From: Mycobacterium sp. 1245805.9
GTDB lineage: Bacteria > Actinomycetota > Actinomycetes > Mycobacteriales > Mycobacteriaceae
Assembly: GCF_001672915.1 (NCBI RefSeq)
Contig: NZ_LZKR01000162.1
Location: 1 to 64,000, forward strand
Length of the DNA stretch: 64,000 bases
Direction of reading: 5' to 3'
A model generated the notes under the pieces. It was given only the letters and a program-made list of their open reading frames with translations, was not told where the DNA came from and ran no database searches. Shown in pieces: positions 49,810-58,784 of this stretch. A program made the translations under genes and the position numbers. How positions within the stretch are numbered: position 1 is the stretch's first letter; every line of letters starts with the position of its first letter.

Positions 49810-51306
49810 ATGACGGCGCCCGTTTGGATGGCTTCGCCGCCGGAAGTGCATTCGGCGTTGCTGAGCACCGGTCCGGGACCGGGGTCGCTGCTTGCGGCCG
49901 CCGGCGCCTGGTCGGCGCTCAGCGCCGAATACGCCTCGGCGGCAGCCGAACTCAGCGGGCTGTTGGGGGCGGTACAGGCCGGCGCGTGGCAGGGTCCGAG
50001 CGCCGAGCAGTATGTGGCCGCGCACGCCCCGTACCTCGCGTGGCTGCAGCAGGCCAGCGCCGACAGCGCGGGCGTGGCGGCCCAGCACGAGGTCGCCGCG
50101 GCGGCCTACACCAGCGCGCTGGCGGCGATGCCGACCCTGGTCGAGCTGGCCGCCAACCACGTCATCCACGGGGTGCTGGTGGCGACGAATTTCTTTGGCA
50201 TCAACACGATTCCGATCGCGCTCAACGAGGCCGACTACCTGCGGATGTGGGTGCAGGCCGCCACCACGATGGGCGCCTATCAGGCCGTCTCGGGCGGGGC
50301 GCTGGCCTCGGCGCCGCGCACCGCGCCGGCCCCCGACATCGTGAATCAGAACGGCACGACCACCCCGGCCGCCCAGTCGGGGTTGTCTCTCAACCCTTCG
50401 GATCTGCTGTCTCAGTACACCAATTTCTACGGAAACATGTTCCAGGAGCTCGCCACGTTCTTCCAGGATCCCGTCGGGAACACGGTGAAGATGATCCAGG
50501 CGTTCATGACGAATCCTTCTGAGGCACTGGTGCTTTACGGCCCGCTGTTGTTCGCGATCGCCTACCAGGTGTTCTCCTGGGTCGGTGCGAGCATCACCTA
50601 CCCGTCGCTGCTGCTGAGTCCCTTCCTCGGGCTCGTCCTCCCGGTGGCCCTGCAACCCGCGCTGTCGCTCGCGGCCGCGGCGGCTCCCGCGCTGGCGGCA
50701 CCGGTGGTGGGGGGCATCGCCGCGACCGCCGTGCCCGTCTCCGCGGTGTGGCCGGTCGCCGGCGTGGCCCCGACGACTGTCGCCGCTCCCGCGGGCGCCC
50801 CCGCGTCCGCACCCGCCACATCCGGGGCGCCCGGCGCACCCGCTCCGGCAACCGCCGGAACCTTCGCGTACATAGTGGGTTTCGGTGGCGGACCGGGCAG
50901 CGAGTCCGGGCCGACGGTCGGTCCCCACGGACGGGCCAAGGCGCCGGCGGCCACCATCCCGGCGGCCGGCGCGGCGGCACCCATCCGGGCGCAGGCGCGG
51001 GCGCGGCGGCGCCGGCGGGCGGCGATGCGGGAATACGGCGACGAGTTCCTGGACATGGATTCCGACATCGGCATCCCGCCCGACTACGCGGATGAAGAGC
51101 TGGTGTCGGCGGTGGCGTCCGGGAACGGGGCCGGGACGCTGGGCTTCGCGGGCACCGCGCACAAAGACGCCGCCGTGGGGGCGGCCGGGTTGGCCAAGCT
51201 GACGGGCGACGAGTTCGGCGGCGGGCCGCGGGTGCCGATGGTGCCCGGCACCTGGGACCAGGACGGCTCCGGTGAGTCGGGGAGAGGGGGAGACGACGGT
51301 TCGTAA
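49810..51306 (+). CDS. PPE4: PPE family protein PPE4 (PPE-PPW type)
   Basis: 498 residues. PPE domain 1-180 (MTAPVWMASPPEVHSALLS; WQGPSAEQYVAAHAPYLAW; NFFGINTIPIALNEADYLRM), hydrophobic middle (LLLSPFLGLVLPVALQPALSLAAAAAPAL), Pro/Ala linker and PPE-PPW end (LGFAGTAHKDA; DEFGGGPRVPMVPGTW). In M. tuberculosis PE5-PPE4 is secreted by ESX-3 and needed for mycobactin-dependent iron use. Confidence 0.95.
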   Translation: MTAPVWMASPPEVHSALLSTGPGPGSLLAAAGAWSALSAEYASAAAELSGLLGAVQAGAWQGPSAEQYVAAHAPYLAWLQQASADSAGVAAQHEVAAAAYTSALAAMPTLVELAANHVIHGVLVATNFFGINTIPIALNEADYLRMWVQAATTMGAYQAVSGGALASAPRTAPAPDIVNQNGTTTPAAQSGLSLNPSDLLSQYTNFYGNMFQELATFFQDPVGNTVKMIQAFMTNPSEALVLYGPLLFAIAYQVFSWVGASITYPSLLLSPFLGLVLPVALQPALSLAAAAAPALAAPVVGGIAATAVPVSAVWPVAGVAPTTVAAPAGAPASAPATSGAPGAPAPATAGTFAYIVGFGGGPGSESGPTVGPHGRAKAPAATIPAAGAAAPIRAQARARRRRRAAMREYGDEFLDMDSDIGIPPDYADEELVSAVASGNGAGTLGFAGTAHKDAAVGAAGLAKLTGDEFGGGPRVPMVPGTWDQDGSGESGRGGDDGS

Positions 51307-51357
51307 CGAGACAGTGGGCAACCGAAATCCGAAGAGAGTGAAAGGAAACCAATCACC

Positions 51358-51651
51358 ATGAGCATGTTGGACGCTCACATCCCGCAGCTGGTGGCCTCGC
51401 AGTCGGCGTTTTCCGCCAAGGCGGCGCTGATGCGCAGCACGATCAGCCAGGCCGAGCAGGAGGCGGTGTCGGCGCAGGCGTTCCACCAGGGCGAGTCCTC
51501 GGCGGCGTTCCAGGCCGCGCACGCCCGTTTCGTGGAGGCCGCGGCCCGGGTCAACACCCTGCTGGACATCGCCCAGGCCAACCTCGGCGACGCCGCGGGC
51601 ACCTATGTGGCCGCCGACGCCGCCGCCGCTTCCGGTTACACGTCGATTTAA
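51358..51651 (+). CDS. esxG: ESX-3 substrate EsxG
   Basis: 97 residues, as Rv0287. Helical hairpin; the turn between helices reads AFHQGESSAAFQ rather than WxG, as is normal for this partner. AAAGGAAACC precedes the ATG. It forms a 1:1 dimer with EsxH. Confidence 0.96.
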   Translation: MSMLDAHIPQLVASQSAFSAKAALMRSTISQAEQEAVSAQAFHQGESSAAFQAAHARFVEAAARVNTLLDIAQANLGDAAGTYVAADAAAASGYTSI

Positions 51652-51679
51652 ATCCGGGATCTGACCGAAAGGACTTGTG

Positions 51680-51970
51680 ATGTCACAGATCATGTACAAC
51701 TACCCCGCGATGCTGAGCCACGCCGGGGACATGGCGGGCTACGCCGGCACCCTGCAGGGCCTGGGCGCCGACATCGCCAGCGAGCAGGCCGCGCTGTCCA
51801 ACGCCTGGCAGGGCGACACCGGTATGACCTACCAGGTGTGGCAGGCCCAGTGGAACCAGGCCATGGAATCGCTGGTGCGCGCCTACCAGGCGATGGCCAG
51901 CACCCACGAGGCCAACACCCTGGCCATGTACGCGCGGGACACGGCCGAGGCCGCTAAGTGGGGCGGCTAA
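51680..51970 (+). CDS. esxH: ESX-3 substrate EsxH (TB10.4-like)
   Basis: 96 residues, as Rv0288, with the WxG turn at W43-Q-G45 and the C-terminal export motif region (MYARDTAEAAKWGG). In M. tuberculosis EsxH the zinc site uses H14, H70, H76 and E77; here H14, H76 and E77 are kept but residue 70 is Gln (RAYQAMASTHEAN). The first in-frame ATG is one codon earlier (51677), but the usual start is MSQIMYNYP. Confidence 0.96.
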   Translation: MSQIMYNYPAMLSHAGDMAGYAGTLQGLGADIASEQAALSNAWQGDTGMTYQVWQAQWNQAMESLVRAYQAMASTHEANTLAMYARDTAEAAKWGG

Positions 51971-51980
51971 CCCCGGCCAA

Positions 51981-52859
51981 ATGAGCGAGCCGAACGCCGT
52001 CGAGCTGACGGTCGACCACGCGTGGTTCATCGCGGAAACCATTGGGGCGGGCACCTTCCCGTGGGTGCTGGCGATTACCACGCCCTACCGCGACACCGCG
52101 GAACGCGCCGAGTTTTTCGAGCGGCAGCGTGCCGAGCTGACCCGGATGGGTCTGGTGACGCACGACGGGCTCGTCAACCCGGCCGTCGCCGGCTGGATCA
52201 AGGCCGTCTGCTTCCCGGACCGGTGGCTCGACCTGCGCTTCGTGGGACCCGCCACCGCCACCGGCTCGGGTGAGCTGCTGCGGGGCGTGGTCGCGCAGCG
52301 CAGCGGTACGACCGCCAAAACGGTCGTCGCGCTGCGCAGCGCGCAGCTGGTCACCTTCACCGCGATGGACATCGACGACGCGCGGGGGCTGGTGCCGGTG
52401 CTCGGCGTCGGGCTGGCCCAGCGGCCGCCGGCGCGATTCGACGAGTTCAGCATGCCGATGCGCGTCGGGGCCCGGGCCGACGAGCGGCTGCGGTCCGGCG
52501 CCTCGCTGACGGAAGTCGTTGAATACCTGGGGATCCCGGCATCGGCGCGGCCGGTGGTGGAGTCGGTCTTCTCCGGGCCGCGCAGCTACGTCGAGGTCGT
52601 CGCCGGCTGCCGCCGCGACGGGCAACACGCCACCACCGAGGTCGGCATGAGCGTCGTCGACACCGCGGCGGGTCGCGTGCTGGTCAGCCCCTCCCGAGCC
52701 TTCGACGGCGAATGGGTCTCCACGTTCGCCCCCGGCACCCCCTTCGCGATCGCCGTCGCGATCGAACACCTGACCGCCCTGCTGCCGGAGGGCCAGTGGT
52801 TCCCCGGCCGGCGGCTGTCCCGAGATTTTTCCGCCGAACACCAAACAGCAACGAGATAG
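51981..52859 (+). CDS. espG3: ESX-3 chaperone EspG3
   Basis: 292 residues (Rv0289: 295). EspG proteins bind the tip of the PPE partner in PE-PPE dimers in the cytosol and keep them soluble. Family regions are NAVELTVDHAWFIAETIGAGTFPWVL at the start and VEVVAGCRRDGQHATTEVGMSVVDTAAGRVLV. It starts 10 bp after esxH. Confidence 0.95.
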   Translation: MSEPNAVELTVDHAWFIAETIGAGTFPWVLAITTPYRDTAERAEFFERQRAELTRMGLVTHDGLVNPAVAGWIKAVCFPDRWLDLRFVGPATATGSGELLRGVVAQRSGTTAKTVVALRSAQLVTFTAMDIDDARGLVPVLGVGLAQRPPARFDEFSMPMRVGARADERLRSGASLTEVVEYLGIPASARPVVESVFSGPRSYVEVVAGCRRDGQHATTEVGMSVVDTAAGRVLVSPSRAFDGEWVSTFAPGTPFAIAVAIEHLTALLPEGQWFPGRRLSRDFSAEHQTATR

Positions 52860-52872
52860 AGAAGAGAGAACC

Positions 52873-52917
52873 ATGTCGCAGGAATGGACGCAGCGTCTTT
52901 CGAGGGCCGCCAAGTGA
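52873..52917 (+). CDS. 14-codon leader ORF overlapping the eccD3 start
   Basis: An ATG at 52873 with an AG-rich site before it (GAAGAGAGAACC) opens a frame MSQEWTQRLSRAAK and stops at a TGA that overlaps the eccD3 GTG (GTGA). The better ribosome binding site belongs to this leader and not to eccD3, so eccD3 may be translated by coupling. Could also be a chance ORF left by change of the eccD3 N-terminus. Confidence 0.4.
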   Translation: MSQEWTQRLSRAAK

Positions 52918-54338
52918 CGTCCGGCACCGTCATGCCGATCGTCCGCGTCGCCATCCTCGCGGAGAGTCGGCTGACGGAGATGGCCCTGCCCACCGAGTTG
53001 CCGCTGCGCGAAATCCTGCCCGCGGTCAAACGTTTGGCGGCCCCGGCCGCTTCGAACGGTGACGCGGACGACAGCCTGGACACCCTCGCGGCGGCCCACC
53101 TGAGCCTGGCGCCGATCGGCGGGGCGCCGTTCAGCCTCGACGCCAGCCTGGACACCGTCGGGGTGGTGGACGGTGACCTGCTGGCGCTGCAGCCGGTGCC
53201 CGCCGGCCCGGCGGCGCCGGGCATCGTCGAGGATATCGCCGACGCCGCAATGATCTTTTCGACCTCCCGCCTGAGGCCTTGGGGCACAGCGCAAATCCAG
53301 CGCGGCGCGCTGGCCGCGGCGATCGCCGTGGCGTTCCTGGCGACCGGCCTGGGTGTCACCTACCGGGTGGCCACCGGCGCGCTGTCCGGACTGGTCGCGG
53401 TGAGCGTGATCGCCGCGCTCACCGCGGTCGCGGGCCTGCTGATCACGGCGCGTTCCGCGCGCACCGGAATGGCGCTGTCGGTCGCGGCCCTGGTGCCCAT
53501 CGCCGCCGCCCTGGCGTTGGCGGTGCCCGGCAGGTTCGGGCCGTCGCAACTGATGCTGGCCGCGGCCGGCGTCACCGCGTGGTCCCTGATCGCCCTGATG
53601 GTCCCCGGCCCGGAGCGCGAGCGCATCGTCGGTATCTTCACCGCGACCGCGGTGGTGGGGGCCGCCGTGCTGGTGGCAGCCGGCGCCGAAACGCTCTGGC
53701 ATTTCCCGATACTGACCATCGGCTGCGGGCTGATCGTGGCGGCCCTGCTGGTCACCATCGAGGCCGCCCAGTTGTCCGCCCTGTGGGCACGCTTCCCGCT
53801 GCCGGTCATTCCGGCGCCCGGCGACCCGACTCCGTCGGCGCCGTCGTTGCGTGTGCTCGAGGACCTGCCCCGGCGGGTGCGGATCGGCGACGCGCACCAG
53901 AACGGATTCATCGCCGCCGCGGTATTGCTCAGTGTCCTGGGTTCGGTGGCCATCGCGCTGCGCCCAGAGTCGTTGGGGGGCTTGGGCTGGTACGTGGTCG
54001 GTGCGACCGCCGCCACGTCCGTGCTGCGCGCCCGGGTCTGGGATTCGGCCGCCTGCAAGGCCTGGCTGCTCTCCCAGCCCTACCTGGTGGCCGGCGTGGT
54101 GTTGGTCCTCTACACCGCGACGGGGCGTTACGCCGCCGCGCTGGGTGCGTCGCTGGTGCTGATCGCGCTGGCATTGGTGTGGGCGGTGGTGGCGTTGAAC
54201 CCGCGCATCGCCTCGCCGGAGAGCTATTCGCTGCCGCTGCGCCGACTGCTGGGATTCCTCGCGGCGGGCCTCGACGCATCGCTGATTCCGGTCCTGGCCT
54301 ACCTGGTCGGCCTGTTCACGTGGGTCCTCAATCGATGA
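52914..54338 (+). CDS. eccD3: ESX-3 membrane pore component EccD3
   Basis: 474 residues (Rv0290: 472). A ubiquitin-like domain (about 8-95, MPIVRVAILAESRLTEMALP) is followed by 11 membrane helices. EccD dimers line the membrane vestibule of the type VII secretion complex. I chose GTG 52914 by length and by its GTGA overlap with the leader; the ATG of MPIVRV at 52932 is possible, and the frame is open to 52884. Confidence 0.93.
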   Translation: MTSGTVMPIVRVAILAESRLTEMALPTELPLREILPAVKRLAAPAASNGDADDSLDTLAAAHLSLAPIGGAPFSLDASLDTVGVVDGDLLALQPVPAGPAAPGIVEDIADAAMIFSTSRLRPWGTAQIQRGALAAAIAVAFLATGLGVTYRVATGALSGLVAVSVIAALTAVAGLLITARSARTGMALSVAALVPIAAALALAVPGRFGPSQLMLAAAGVTAWSLIALMVPGPERERIVGIFTATAVVGAAVLVAAGAETLWHFPILTIGCGLIVAALLVTIEAAQLSALWARFPLPVIPAPGDPTPSAPSLRVLEDLPRRVRIGDAHQNGFIAAAVLLSVLGSVAIALRPESLGGLGWYVVGATAATSVLRARVWDSAACKAWLLSQPYLVAGVVLVLYTATGRYAAALGASLVLIALALVWAVVALNPRIASPESYSLPLRRLLGFLAAGLDASLIPVLAYLVGLFTWVLNR

Positions 54339-55723
54339 TCCGTTCCGGACTCGCTTGCGTCACAGCCGCTTTGGCGGCTGTGATGTGGGCCTGCCCGCAG
54401 GCGTTGGCGATCGATCAGCCGACGGTCGACCCGGGCATGGCACCGCCCAACGGAGCCCCGGGGCCCGGGCAGCCGATGGAGCAGCGGGGCCCCTGCGCGG
54501 CGTCCGGTGTCATTCCCAGCAGCGACCCGGCGGTGACGACGCCCAGCCAGGCGATGCTGAATCTGCCCGCGGCATGGCGGTTTTCCCGCGGCGACGGCCA
54601 ACTGGTGGCGGTCATCGACACCGGGGTGCGGCCGGGCCCGCGCCTGCCCAACGTCGATCCCGGCGGCGACTTCGTCGAGACGACCGACGGCCTGACCGAC
54701 TGCGACGGGCACGGCACCCTGGTCGCCGGGCTCATCGCCGGCCAGCCCGGTGACGACGGGTTCTCCGGCGTGGCGCCCGCGGCGCGGGTGCTCTCGATCA
54801 GGATGACCTCCGCGAAGTTCTCGCCGCGCACGCCGGGCGGAGATCCGCTGCTGGCGCGGGCGTCGCTCGACGTCGCGACCCTGGCGCGGGCCGTCGTGCA
54901 CGCGGCCGACCTCGGCGCCCGGGTCATCAACATCTCCGCGATCACCTGCCTTCCCGCCGACCGCCCCGTCGACCAGGCCGCGCTGGGCGCGGCGATCCGG
55001 TATGCGGCGGTGGACAAGGATGCGGTGATCGTGGCCGCCGCGGGCAACACCGGGGCGACCGGATCGGTCGCGGGCGGGATGTCCTGTGACTCCAACCCGC
55101 TCACCGATCTCGGCCGCCCCGACGACCCCCGCAACTGGGCCGGCGTCAAGTCGGTTTCGATCCCGTCGTGGTGGCAGCCCTACGTGCTGTCCGCGGCGTC
55201 GCTGACGCCGGACGCGCAGCCGTCGAAATTCACCATGGCCGGGCCGTGGGTCGGCATCGCGGCGCCCGGCGAAAACATCGTGTCGGTGAGCAACCGCGAC
55301 GGCGGCGGCCTGGCGAACGGCCTGCCCGACGACCACCAGCAGATGGTGGCGCTGAGCGGCACCAGCTACGCGGCGGGCTACGTGTCGGGCGTCGCGGCGC
55401 TGGTGCGTAGCAAGTATCCCCAACTGAACGCGACCCAGGTGGTGCGGCGCATCACCGCGACCGCGCACAACGGCGCCCGGGCACCCTCCAACGTCGTCGG
55501 CGCCGGCAGCGTGGACCCGGTGGCCGCGCTGACGTGGGACCTGCCCGCCGCCAACCCACCCGGTGTGGCGGCCGCGAAACCGGTTCCCGCCCCGCCGGCA
55601 CCGCCGCGCGAGGACACCACCCCACGGACCGTGGCGTTCGTCGGAAGCGCCGTGCTGGCCTTGGTGGTGGCCGCCGTCGCCGCGATCGCCGCGATCGTCC
55701 GTAAGAAGGAGAGCACCCCGTGA
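54335..55723 (+). CDS. mycP3: ESX-3 mycosin protease MycP3
   Basis: 462 residues (Rv0291: 461). Signal peptide ending near residue 25 (CPQALA), subtilase domain with D95 (VIDTGV), H126 (DGHGTL) and S344 (SGTSYAAGYVSG), Pro-rich linker and a C-terminal membrane helix near 433-455. It sits on the periplasmic side of the complex, stabilises it and processes substrates. ATG overlaps the eccD3 stop (ATGA). Confidence 0.96.
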   Translation: MIRSGLACVTAALAAVMWACPQALAIDQPTVDPGMAPPNGAPGPGQPMEQRGPCAASGVIPSSDPAVTTPSQAMLNLPAAWRFSRGDGQLVAVIDTGVRPGPRLPNVDPGGDFVETTDGLTDCDGHGTLVAGLIAGQPGDDGFSGVAPAARVLSIRMTSAKFSPRTPGGDPLLARASLDVATLARAVVHAADLGARVINISAITCLPADRPVDQAALGAAIRYAAVDKDAVIVAAAGNTGATGSVAGGMSCDSNPLTDLGRPDDPRNWAGVKSVSIPSWWQPYVLSAASLTPDAQPSKFTMAGPWVGIAAPGENIVSVSNRDGGGLANGLPDDHQQMVALSGTSYAAGYVSGVAALVRSKYPQLNATQVVRRITATAHNGARAPSNVVGAGSVDPVAALTWDLPAANPPGVAAAKPVPAPPAPPREDTTPRTVAFVGSAVLALVVAAVAAIAAIVRKKESTP

Positions 55724-56706
55724 GCCGTTCGATACCGACCCCCGGCGCAGCCCGGATCACGCTGGCGCTGCTGGCCGTGGTGCCCGCGGTGCTGGCGTAC
55801 CCGTGGCGATCGCCGCGCGACTACTGGGTGCTCGGCATCGCCGCCGCCGTGGTGATCGTGCTGTTCGGCTGGTGGCGCGGGTTGCACTTCACCACGATCC
55901 TGCGCCGCCGGATCGCGATCATCCGGCGCAACGGCAAGACCGTGCCCGAATCCGGTTCTGCCACAAAGACGACCGCGCTGCTGCGGCTCGGTCCGCCCCT
56001 CGGCGACTCCGACGTGTTGCCGCTGCCGCTGCTCGCCCGGTACCTGGACCGCTACGGCATCCGGGCCGACATGATCCGGATCACCAACCGCGGCAACGCA
56101 TCCGACACCCTCGAGACTTGGATCGCGATCACCATCTCGGCGGCCGACAACTTGGCGGCGCTGCAGGCGCGGTCGTCGCGGATCCCGCTGCACGAGACGG
56201 CCCAGGTGGCCGCCCGGCGGCTGGCTGACCACCTCCGCGAGATCGGCTGGGAAGCCGGCGTCGTCGCGCCGGACGACGCCCCGCGTCTGCTGGCGCCGAA
56301 CGCGCGCGAGAGCTGGCGGGGAGTCCAGCGCGGCGCCTCGGATTACGTTGCGGCATACCGGGTCCGCGTCGACGACGGGCTGCCCGAAACCCTGGAGGCG
56401 ATCCGGACGCACCCGGCGCGCGAGACCTGGACCGCGCTGGAGATCGCCGGCGACGGAAACCACCACACCGTCGCGGCCGCGTGCGCGTTTGTGACCGACA
56501 CGCCCCCGGCGGCCGCGGCCCCGCTGGCCGGGCTGATCCCGCAACGGGGGGATCATTTCCCGGCGCTGGCCGCGTTGGAGCTGCTGTCGACGCGCCGGCT
56601 TGACGGGCACAGTGAGGAACCGGCGGGCCTGTTGGCCGAACTGGTCTGCCCCACCCCGGAGGCCGGCGCGCACCGTGCGCCTCTGACCGAAACCGTCAGA
56701 ACATGA
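55720..56706 (+). CDS. eccE3: ESX-3 membrane component EccE3
   Basis: 328 residues (Rv0292: 331). Two N-terminal membrane helices (about 10-50) then a soluble domain at the periphery of the complex. GTG start overlaps the mycP3 stop. The last gene of the ESX-3 operon; its 3' end overlaps the convergent hydrolase gene by 11 bp, leaving no room for a terminator. Confidence 0.94.
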   Translation: MSRSIPTPGAARITLALLAVVPAVLAYPWRSPRDYWVLGIAAAVVIVLFGWWRGLHFTTILRRRIAIIRRNGKTVPESGSATKTTALLRLGPPLGDSDVLPLPLLARYLDRYGIRADMIRITNRGNASDTLETWIAITISAADNLAALQARSSRIPLHETAQVAARRLADHLREIGWEAGVVAPDDAPRLLAPNARESWRGVQRGASDYVAAYRVRVDDGLPETLEAIRTHPARETWTALEIAGDGNHHTVAAACAFVTDTPPAAAAPLAGLIPQRGDHFPALAALELLSTRRLDGHSEEPAGLLAELVCPTPEAGAHRAPLTETVRT

Positions 56707-57910
56707 CCGCGCGCAGGAATTGGGTCATGCGGCGCAGGTAATCCAGCTGACTGACGTGCAGGACGTGGTTACCCGGAAACCAGTGCAGCGCACAGCGATT
56801 CCAGTGTTCCCACAGCTTGACGGCCTGATCCGGCGGTGCCATCCGGTCGCCGAGGCCGGTGATGATCATCCGGCGCTCCTTGGGTACCAGCGGCCGGTAA
56901 TTCAGCGGTGAGTGGTAGGACAGCCCGGCGATCAGCTCGTCACGGCTGATCTTCGACATCCGCAGTCCAAGGCCCATGAGCTTGTTGGCTGGGAACCATT
57001 CGTCGAACATCGTCGCCGGCGTCACGACCGGGCAGTTGGGGATCACCGCCTCGAGCCGGTCGTCCACCGAGGCCACCAGCGCGGAGGTGTAGCCGCCGAG
57101 CGATATGCCGGTCAGCGCGATGCGTTCGACGCCGGTGTACCGCAGGTAGTCGATGATGGACCGGAAGTCGTGCACGGCCTGGGCCATCGCCTCGGCGAAA
57201 CCGGAGAGCCCGCCCGCGAAATAGCCGAAACCGCTGAATGGCGAACATCTTTCGGCCCGCGGGCCGTGAAACGGCAGGGTGTACATCAGGACGTCGTAGC
57301 CGGAGCGGAAGTACCACGGCAGCGTGAAGAACCGCCCGTTGGCCAGGTATGACGACCCCATGAAGCCGTGGATGACGCACAGCGTCGGGTGTGGTCCGTC
57401 GGCATGCCGCCAGTGCTGCGCGTGCACGACGTTGTTGGATCCAAACGCGCCCCAGCGGGTGCGCATATCCGGGTTGATCGCGCGGAAGCTGCTGGGGAAC
57501 GAGATGTTGTCGACGGTCCCGTGCGCGATCCACTCCGCAAGCCGATTCGCCGGCCGCGACGACACCCGGGGCAGCACGGTGGGCGCCGGAAACGACTTCG
57601 CCGGATCACGCTCGGCGCCGAGCTCGGCGTAGAAGCGCAGGCTGTCACGTTCGCTGCCGAAGCGCACCGAGCTGGCGAGCACCGCCGGCGTGACGGTCGC
57701 CGTCAGCACCGACGCGACCGCGGTGCGCAGCGCCAGATCGGACACGGCCGCCGCCTCGACGACGATTCGCTGACGGGGCGACAACGTGGAGCGCGGTGGC
57801 AATCCCCCGGCGCCGGCGGGCACGTCGGCGCCGGGAACATCCGGTACGGGAACCGGGGGAGTGACCGGATCCGGGTCGGTCGGTGTCACAAACGCGATGC
57901 TATCGCCCAC
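56696..57910 (-). CDS. Alpha/beta hydrolase-like protein (Rv0293c-like)
   Basis: 404 residues from a GTG. The first 45 are Pro/Val-rich and disordered. The hydrolase core has an oxyanion-like motif CVIHGFMGSSYL near 176, nucleophile elbow LTGISLGGYTSAL near 269 and a final GNHVLHVSQ with the likely catalytic His near 386. It matches Rv0293c in size and place behind ESX-3. No N-terminal signal is seen. Substrate unknown; conservation next to ESX-3 is notable but may only be linkage. Confidence 0.85.
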   Translation of the reverse strand: MGDSIAFVTPTDPDPVTPPVPVPDVPGADVPAGAGGLPPRSTLSPRQRIVVEAAAVSDLALRTAVASVLTATVTPAVLASSVRFGSERDSLRFYAELGAERDPAKSFPAPTVLPRVSSRPANRLAEWIAHGTVDNISFPSSFRAINPDMRTRWGAFGSNNVVHAQHWRHADGPHPTLCVIHGFMGSSYLANGRFFTLPWYFRSGYDVLMYTLPFHGPRAERCSPFSGFGYFAGGLSGFAEAMAQAVHDFRSIIDYLRYTGVERIALTGISLGGYTSALVASVDDRLEAVIPNCPVVTPATMFDEWFPANKLMGLGLRMSKISRDELIAGLSYHSPLNYRPLVPKERRMIITGLGDRMAPPDQAVKLWEHWNRCALHWFPGNHVLHVSQLDYLRRMTQFLRAVMF

Positions 57911-57991
57911 TCGCTCGGCGCCGGGGCGGCATGCGGTAATACGGTTTATCTATCCGCTCGAGCCGCGATGGTGTTGATCAGGAGGACCGAC

Positions 57992-58777
57992 ATGTGGGAT
58001 CCCGACGTCTACCTGGCCTTTGCTGACCATCGCAGCCGCCCGTTCTACGACCTGCTCTCGCGGGTGGGCGCCAAGCAGGCGCGCCGGGTGGTCGACCTGG
58101 GCTGTGGACCGGGTCACCTGACGAAGTACCTGGCGCGGCGCTGGCCCGACGCGGTGATCGAGGCGATGGACAGCTCGCCGGAGATGGTCGCCGCGGCCAA
58201 GGAACGCGGGATCGACGCTGTCGTCGGCGACTTGCGGGACTGGAAGCCCAAGCCCGACACCGACGTGGTGGTCTGCAACGCGGCCCTGCACTGGGTGCCC
58301 GAGCATGCCGATCTGCTGGTGCGGTGGGCCGGCGAGCTGGCGCCGGGCTCGTGGATCGGGGTCCAGATCCCGGGCAACTTCGAAACCCCCTCCCACGCCA
58401 CGGTGCGGGCGCTGGCCCGCCGTGAGCCCTACGCAAAACTCATGCGCGACATACCATTTCGCGTCGGTGCCGTGGTCCAGCCGCCGATGACCTACACCAA
58501 CCTGCTGCTGGACGCCGGATGCAACGTCGACGTCTGGGAGAGCACCTACCTGCACCAGCTGACGGGCGAGAACCCGGTGCTGGAATGGATCACCGGAACG
58601 GCGCTCGTCCCGGTGCGCGAGCGGCTCGACGACGAGGGCTGGGAACAGTTCCGCCGGGAGCTCATCCCGCTGCTGGACGACGCCTACCCGCCCCGCGCCG
58701 ACGGCACGACGATCTTCCCGTTCCGCCGGGTGTTCATCGTCGCCGAGGTCGGCGGCGGGCAGCGCGCGGGCGTATAA
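57992..58777 (+). CDS. tam: Trans-aconitate 2-methyltransferase-like protein
   Basis: 261 residues, the length of Rv0294. SAM-binding motif RRVVDLGCGPGHLTKYLA near 32-49, then EAMDSSPEMV and the DVVVCNAALHWVPEH segment near 91-105. Tam methylates trans-aconitate, a by-product that inhibits aconitase. AGGAGG lies six bases before ATG 57992. The frame is open further upstream but antisense to the hydrolase gene. Confidence 0.92.
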   Translation: MWDPDVYLAFADHRSRPFYDLLSRVGAKQARRVVDLGCGPGHLTKYLARRWPDAVIEAMDSSPEMVAAAKERGIDAVVGDLRDWKPKPDTDVVVCNAALHWVPEHADLLVRWAGELAPGSWIGVQIPGNFETPSHATVRALARREPYAKLMRDIPFRVGAVVQPPMTYTNLLLDAGCNVDVWESTYLHQLTGENPVLEWITGTALVPVRERLDDEGWEQFRRELIPLLDDAYPPRADGTTIFPFRRVFIVAEVGGGQRAGV

Positions 58778-58784
58778 CGCCGGA

